Shown one piece after another: positions 62,206 through 64,000 of a DNA stretch of 64,000 nt (positions within the stretch are counted from its first letter, which is position 1; each line of letters begins with the position of its first letter). The notes beneath the pieces were generated by a model. It was not told where the DNA came from. It searched no databases and saw only the letters and a list, made by a program, of their open reading frames with translations. The DNA comes from Paraburkholderia sediminicola. GTDB taxonomy: Bacteria > Pseudomonadota > Gammaproteobacteria > Burkholderiales > Burkholderiaceae. Location of the stretch: the NCBI RefSeq assembly GCF_902859805.1, contig NZ_CADIKC010000002.1:248001-312000 (forward strand), read 5' to 3'. Made by a program: the position numbers and the translations under genes.

Positions 62206-63011
62206 GCGCGCGCTCCGGTTTTGCGTTCGGCCTCGCTGAACTGCGCATCGCGCTTTTCGACGAAGGCCGAGCGTGCTTCGGCCGAGTCGTTCGTCATATA
62301 CGCCTGCAAGGTGAAGCCCTGCTCCCAGCGGTATTTGTCTTCGAGATCGCCGTCTTCGATGCCGTTCAGCGCTTCTTTTGCGAGTTGGAGCATCGCGGGG
62401 CTCTTCGTGGCGATCTTGCGGGCGATCTCGAACGCCGCTTCACGCAGCTGTTCGCGCGGCACCACGCGCTCGACCGCGCCGAGCCGGTAAGCTTCAGCGG
62501 CGTCGACCATGTCTCCCGTGAAATACATCGCCCGCACTTTCTGCACGCCGAACATGCGCTGCAGATGCGCGCCGCCGCCCATCGCGCCCCGGTCGATCTC
62601 GGGCACACCGAAGCGCGCGCAGTCGGATGCGACGATCACATCCGCCGCACCGCAAATGCCAATGCCGCCGCCAAGTACGAAACCATGCACCGCGACAATC
62701 ACCGGCTTCGGATTGCGGTGCACCGCGCGAAAGGTCGCGTAATTGCCGGCGTTGACCGCGACGATCCGTTCGGGATGCGCCGCCAGTTCCTTGATATCGA
62801 CGCCCGCACAAAAACCGCGCCCTGCCCCGCGCAACACGATCACGTGCACGCAGTCGTCGCGGCCGAGCGCGTCGATTGCGTCGGCAAGCGCTTGCCAGCC
62901 GCGTGCGTCGAGCGCATTGACCGGCGGCTGGTCGATCACCAGTTCGCCGATGCCGCCTTCACGTTCGATGCTGAACGGCAGCGAGCGGACGCTATTGATG
63001 GGTTCTGTCAT
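62202..63011 (-). CDS. echA20: Crotonase-family hydrolase/hydratase, EchA20-like
   Basis: 269 residues of the crotonase fold. The oxyanion-hole segments are AGRGFCAGVDIKEL (~65-78) and VHGFVLGGGIGICGAADVIVAS (~105-126). RFGVPEIDRGAMGGGAHLQRMFG carries the position of the catalytic Glu (E in VPEID). Residues usual for water-adding hydratases are partly altered. In HIP pathways EchA20 hydrolytically opens ring D. The identity rests mainly on position beside an IpdC-like gene and steroid ACADs. Confidence 0.75.
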   Translation of the reverse strand: MTEPINSVRSLPFSIEREGGIGELVIDQPPVNALDARGWQALADAIDALGRDDCVHVIVLRGAGRGFCAGVDIKELAAHPERIVAVNAGNYATFRAVHRNPKPVIVAVHGFVLGGGIGICGAADVIVASDCARFGVPEIDRGAMGGGAHLQRMFGVQKVRAMYFTGDMVDAAEAYRLGAVERVVPREQLREAAFEIARKIATKSPAMLQLAKEALNGIEDGDLEDKYRWEQGFTLQAYMTNDSAEARSAFVEKRDAQFSEAERKTGARA

Positions 63012-63101
63012 GTCTCCGTCCCTGGTGAATGTTTGTGGGTTTGCTTTATGAGGTCGTGCGTGGCGTCGTGGCCTGAGTTATGGCTTGAGTCATGCCTTGC
63101 G

Positions 63102-64000
63102 TCATGCGTGAACCGGCGCGCTGCGCATCGCCGCCAGCGCATCGAGCCGCGCCACGGCTTCGTCGACGATGCGTGCGATCAAGGTCCCGCATGGCTCGAT
63201 CGCGCCGATCACCGCGGCAACCTGACCGCTCGGCAATACGCCCTCGTCCGGTTCGCCGTCAACGATCGCGCGCTGGATCAGAAACGGCGCGTTCGCCGCC
63301 ATCAACGTCTGGCTCGCGGTGTAGCTGTGATCGCGCAGTGCCTTGAAGCCGAGCGTGGCCATCTGGCCCAGACTCATGCCGCTCTGGCGGCGCCACGCTT
63401 CAGCCGTGCGCAATGCGAATAGCGTGCGGCGCAACGGGCCGAATGCTTCAAGGCGTAGCAGATAGGGGTTGTCGATCATTCGCTGCGGCAAGCCGTCCAG
63501 CGCTGCGGACACGCGAATTTGCGAAGGATCGTTGACCGCCACATAGCGCGCGAGCGTCGAGCGCGGCACCGGCGACTCTTCGGCCATCAGAAAGCGCGTG
63601 CCCATTGCAATACCTGCCGCGCCGTAACCGAGCGCGGCAGCAAGGCCGCGCCCGTCGAAGAAACCGCCCGCTGCGATCACTGGCACGTTGACTGCATCCA
63701 GCACTTTTGGCAGCAGCAGCGTAGTTGGCATCGAGCCGGTATGCCCACCGCCCTCGGCGCCTTGCACGGTGACCGCATCGGCGCCCAGTTCGACCGCCTT
63801 GGCCGCGTGCTTCGGCGCGCCCACGGTGGGAATGCACATCACACCGGCGTCCTTGAAGCGGCGGATCGTCTTCGCGTCCGGTCCGCGGCCGTAGCTGACC
63901 GCGCGCAGCCGGTGCTTGATCGCCAGATCGACCACCTGTGCCGCGTTTGGCTGGAACATGTGGAAGTTGATGCCGAACGGTTTGTCGGTCAGTTCCTTCA
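63102..64000 (-). CDS. ipdC: Nitronate-monooxygenase-family flavoprotein, IpdC-like (5' end outside window)
   Basis: The C-terminal ~300 residues are visible; the frame continues past the right edge (upstream residues TDKPFGINFHMFQPN are in frame), so the true start is beyond 64000. The TIM-barrel NMO fold is shown by VSYGRGPDAKTIRRFKDAGV, GADAVTVQGAEGGGHTGSMPT and PVIAAGGFFDGRGLAAALGYGAAGIAMGTRFLMAEES (FMN phosphate site). In steroid degraders the NMO-like protein of the HIP cluster is IpdC. ipdA/ipdB CoA-transferase-like genes would be expected just outside the window. A generic NMO is the alternative. Confidence 0.8.
   Translation of the reverse strand, partial: KELTDKPFGINFHMFQPNAAQVVDLAIKHRLRAVSYGRGPDAKTIRRFKDAGVMCIPTVGAPKHAAKAVELGADAVTVQGAEGGGHTGSMPTTLLLPKVLDAVNVPVIAAGGFFDGRGLAAALGYGAAGIAMGTRFLMAEESPVPRSTLARYVAVNDPSQIRVSAALDGLPQRMIDNPYLLRLEAFGPLRRTLFALRTAEAWRRQSGMSLGQMATLGFKALRDHSYTASQTLMAANAPFLIQRAIVDGEPDEGVLPSGQVAAVIGAIEPCGTLIARIVDEAVARLDALAAMRSAPVHA

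Noticed and set aside
63020..63105. Repeated GAGT(T/C)ATG-like steps between echA20-like and ipdC-like genes
   Set aside because: Short, imperfect and AT-poor; no dyad symmetry or clear regulatory layout.

Overview
The window is GC-rich beta-proteobacterial chromosome, most likely Paraburkholderia/Burkholderia. This rests on GC-ending codon use, protein sequences typical of that group (a DUF2866-like small protein, OFA antiporters, many LysR/GntR regulators) and intergenic inverted repeats whose spurious ORFs resemble annotated hypotheticals in that group. I saw no tRNA, rRNA, CRISPR array, transposase or prophage gene. All family assignments are by reading the sequence; no database was searched.

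Layout. 1-1.5 kb: end of a uracil-DNA glycosylase, a PIG-L deacetylase and a tiny acidic protein. 1.5-5.5 kb (minus strand): a tight phosphonate-biosynthesis operon, PEP mutase fused to a nucleotidyltransferase, then phosphonopyruvate decarboxylase, then 2-AEP transaminase. 5.5-6.9 kb: gene-free island with a large inverted repeat (island A). 6.9-18.2 kb: mixed housekeeping and accessory genes (chemoreceptor, TRIC channel, second FtsI-type PBP, diguanylate cyclase, GST/TetR pair, LexA-box gene, LysE exporters, YigZ, lipoprotein). 18.3-25 kb: ketopantoate-reductase-like gene, ALDH/LysR pair, OFA antiporter and LysR, with a conserved 39-bp site in front of three units. 25-33.4 kb: an oxalate/organic-acid region with FAH hydrolase, formyl-CoA transferase, GntR, MHS and OFA transporters, the OFA small subunit and DUF3830.

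34-64 kb: a steroid (sterol or bile-acid nucleus) catabolic region. AraC and LuxR-type regulators come first. Then follow a ketosteroid isomerase with the classical Tyr14/Asp38, SDRs, a TesD/HsaD-type C-C hydrolase, the outer-membrane pair DUF1302/DUF1329, and hydratase/aldehyde dehydrogenase/aldolase (TesE-F-G type) for ring A/B fragments. A second inverted-repeat island (B) at 46.0-47.0 kb and a secreted tyrosine-phosphatase-like gene interrupt the cluster. From 64 down to 48 kb a nearly continuous minus-strand operon carries ring C/D (HIP) degradation: IpdC-like, EchA20-like, two alpha/beta pairs of acyl-CoA dehydrogenases, two thiolases, SDRs including an IpdF-like one, and MaoC. It continues into a YCF48-type beta-propeller, an RND/MMPL transporter and the KshA Rieske oxygenase.

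The most unusual signals are: (1) the two inverted-repeat islands, flanked by mirror-image strand composition bias that reaches into neighbouring codons; (2) a candidate trans-envelope steroid-handling system (DUF1302 + DUF1329 + YCF48 + RND) embedded in steroid operons; (3) a shared 39-bp regulatory motif at three promoters; (4) a phosphonate operon with no visible acceptor gene; (5) a perfect LexA box before an unknown gene.
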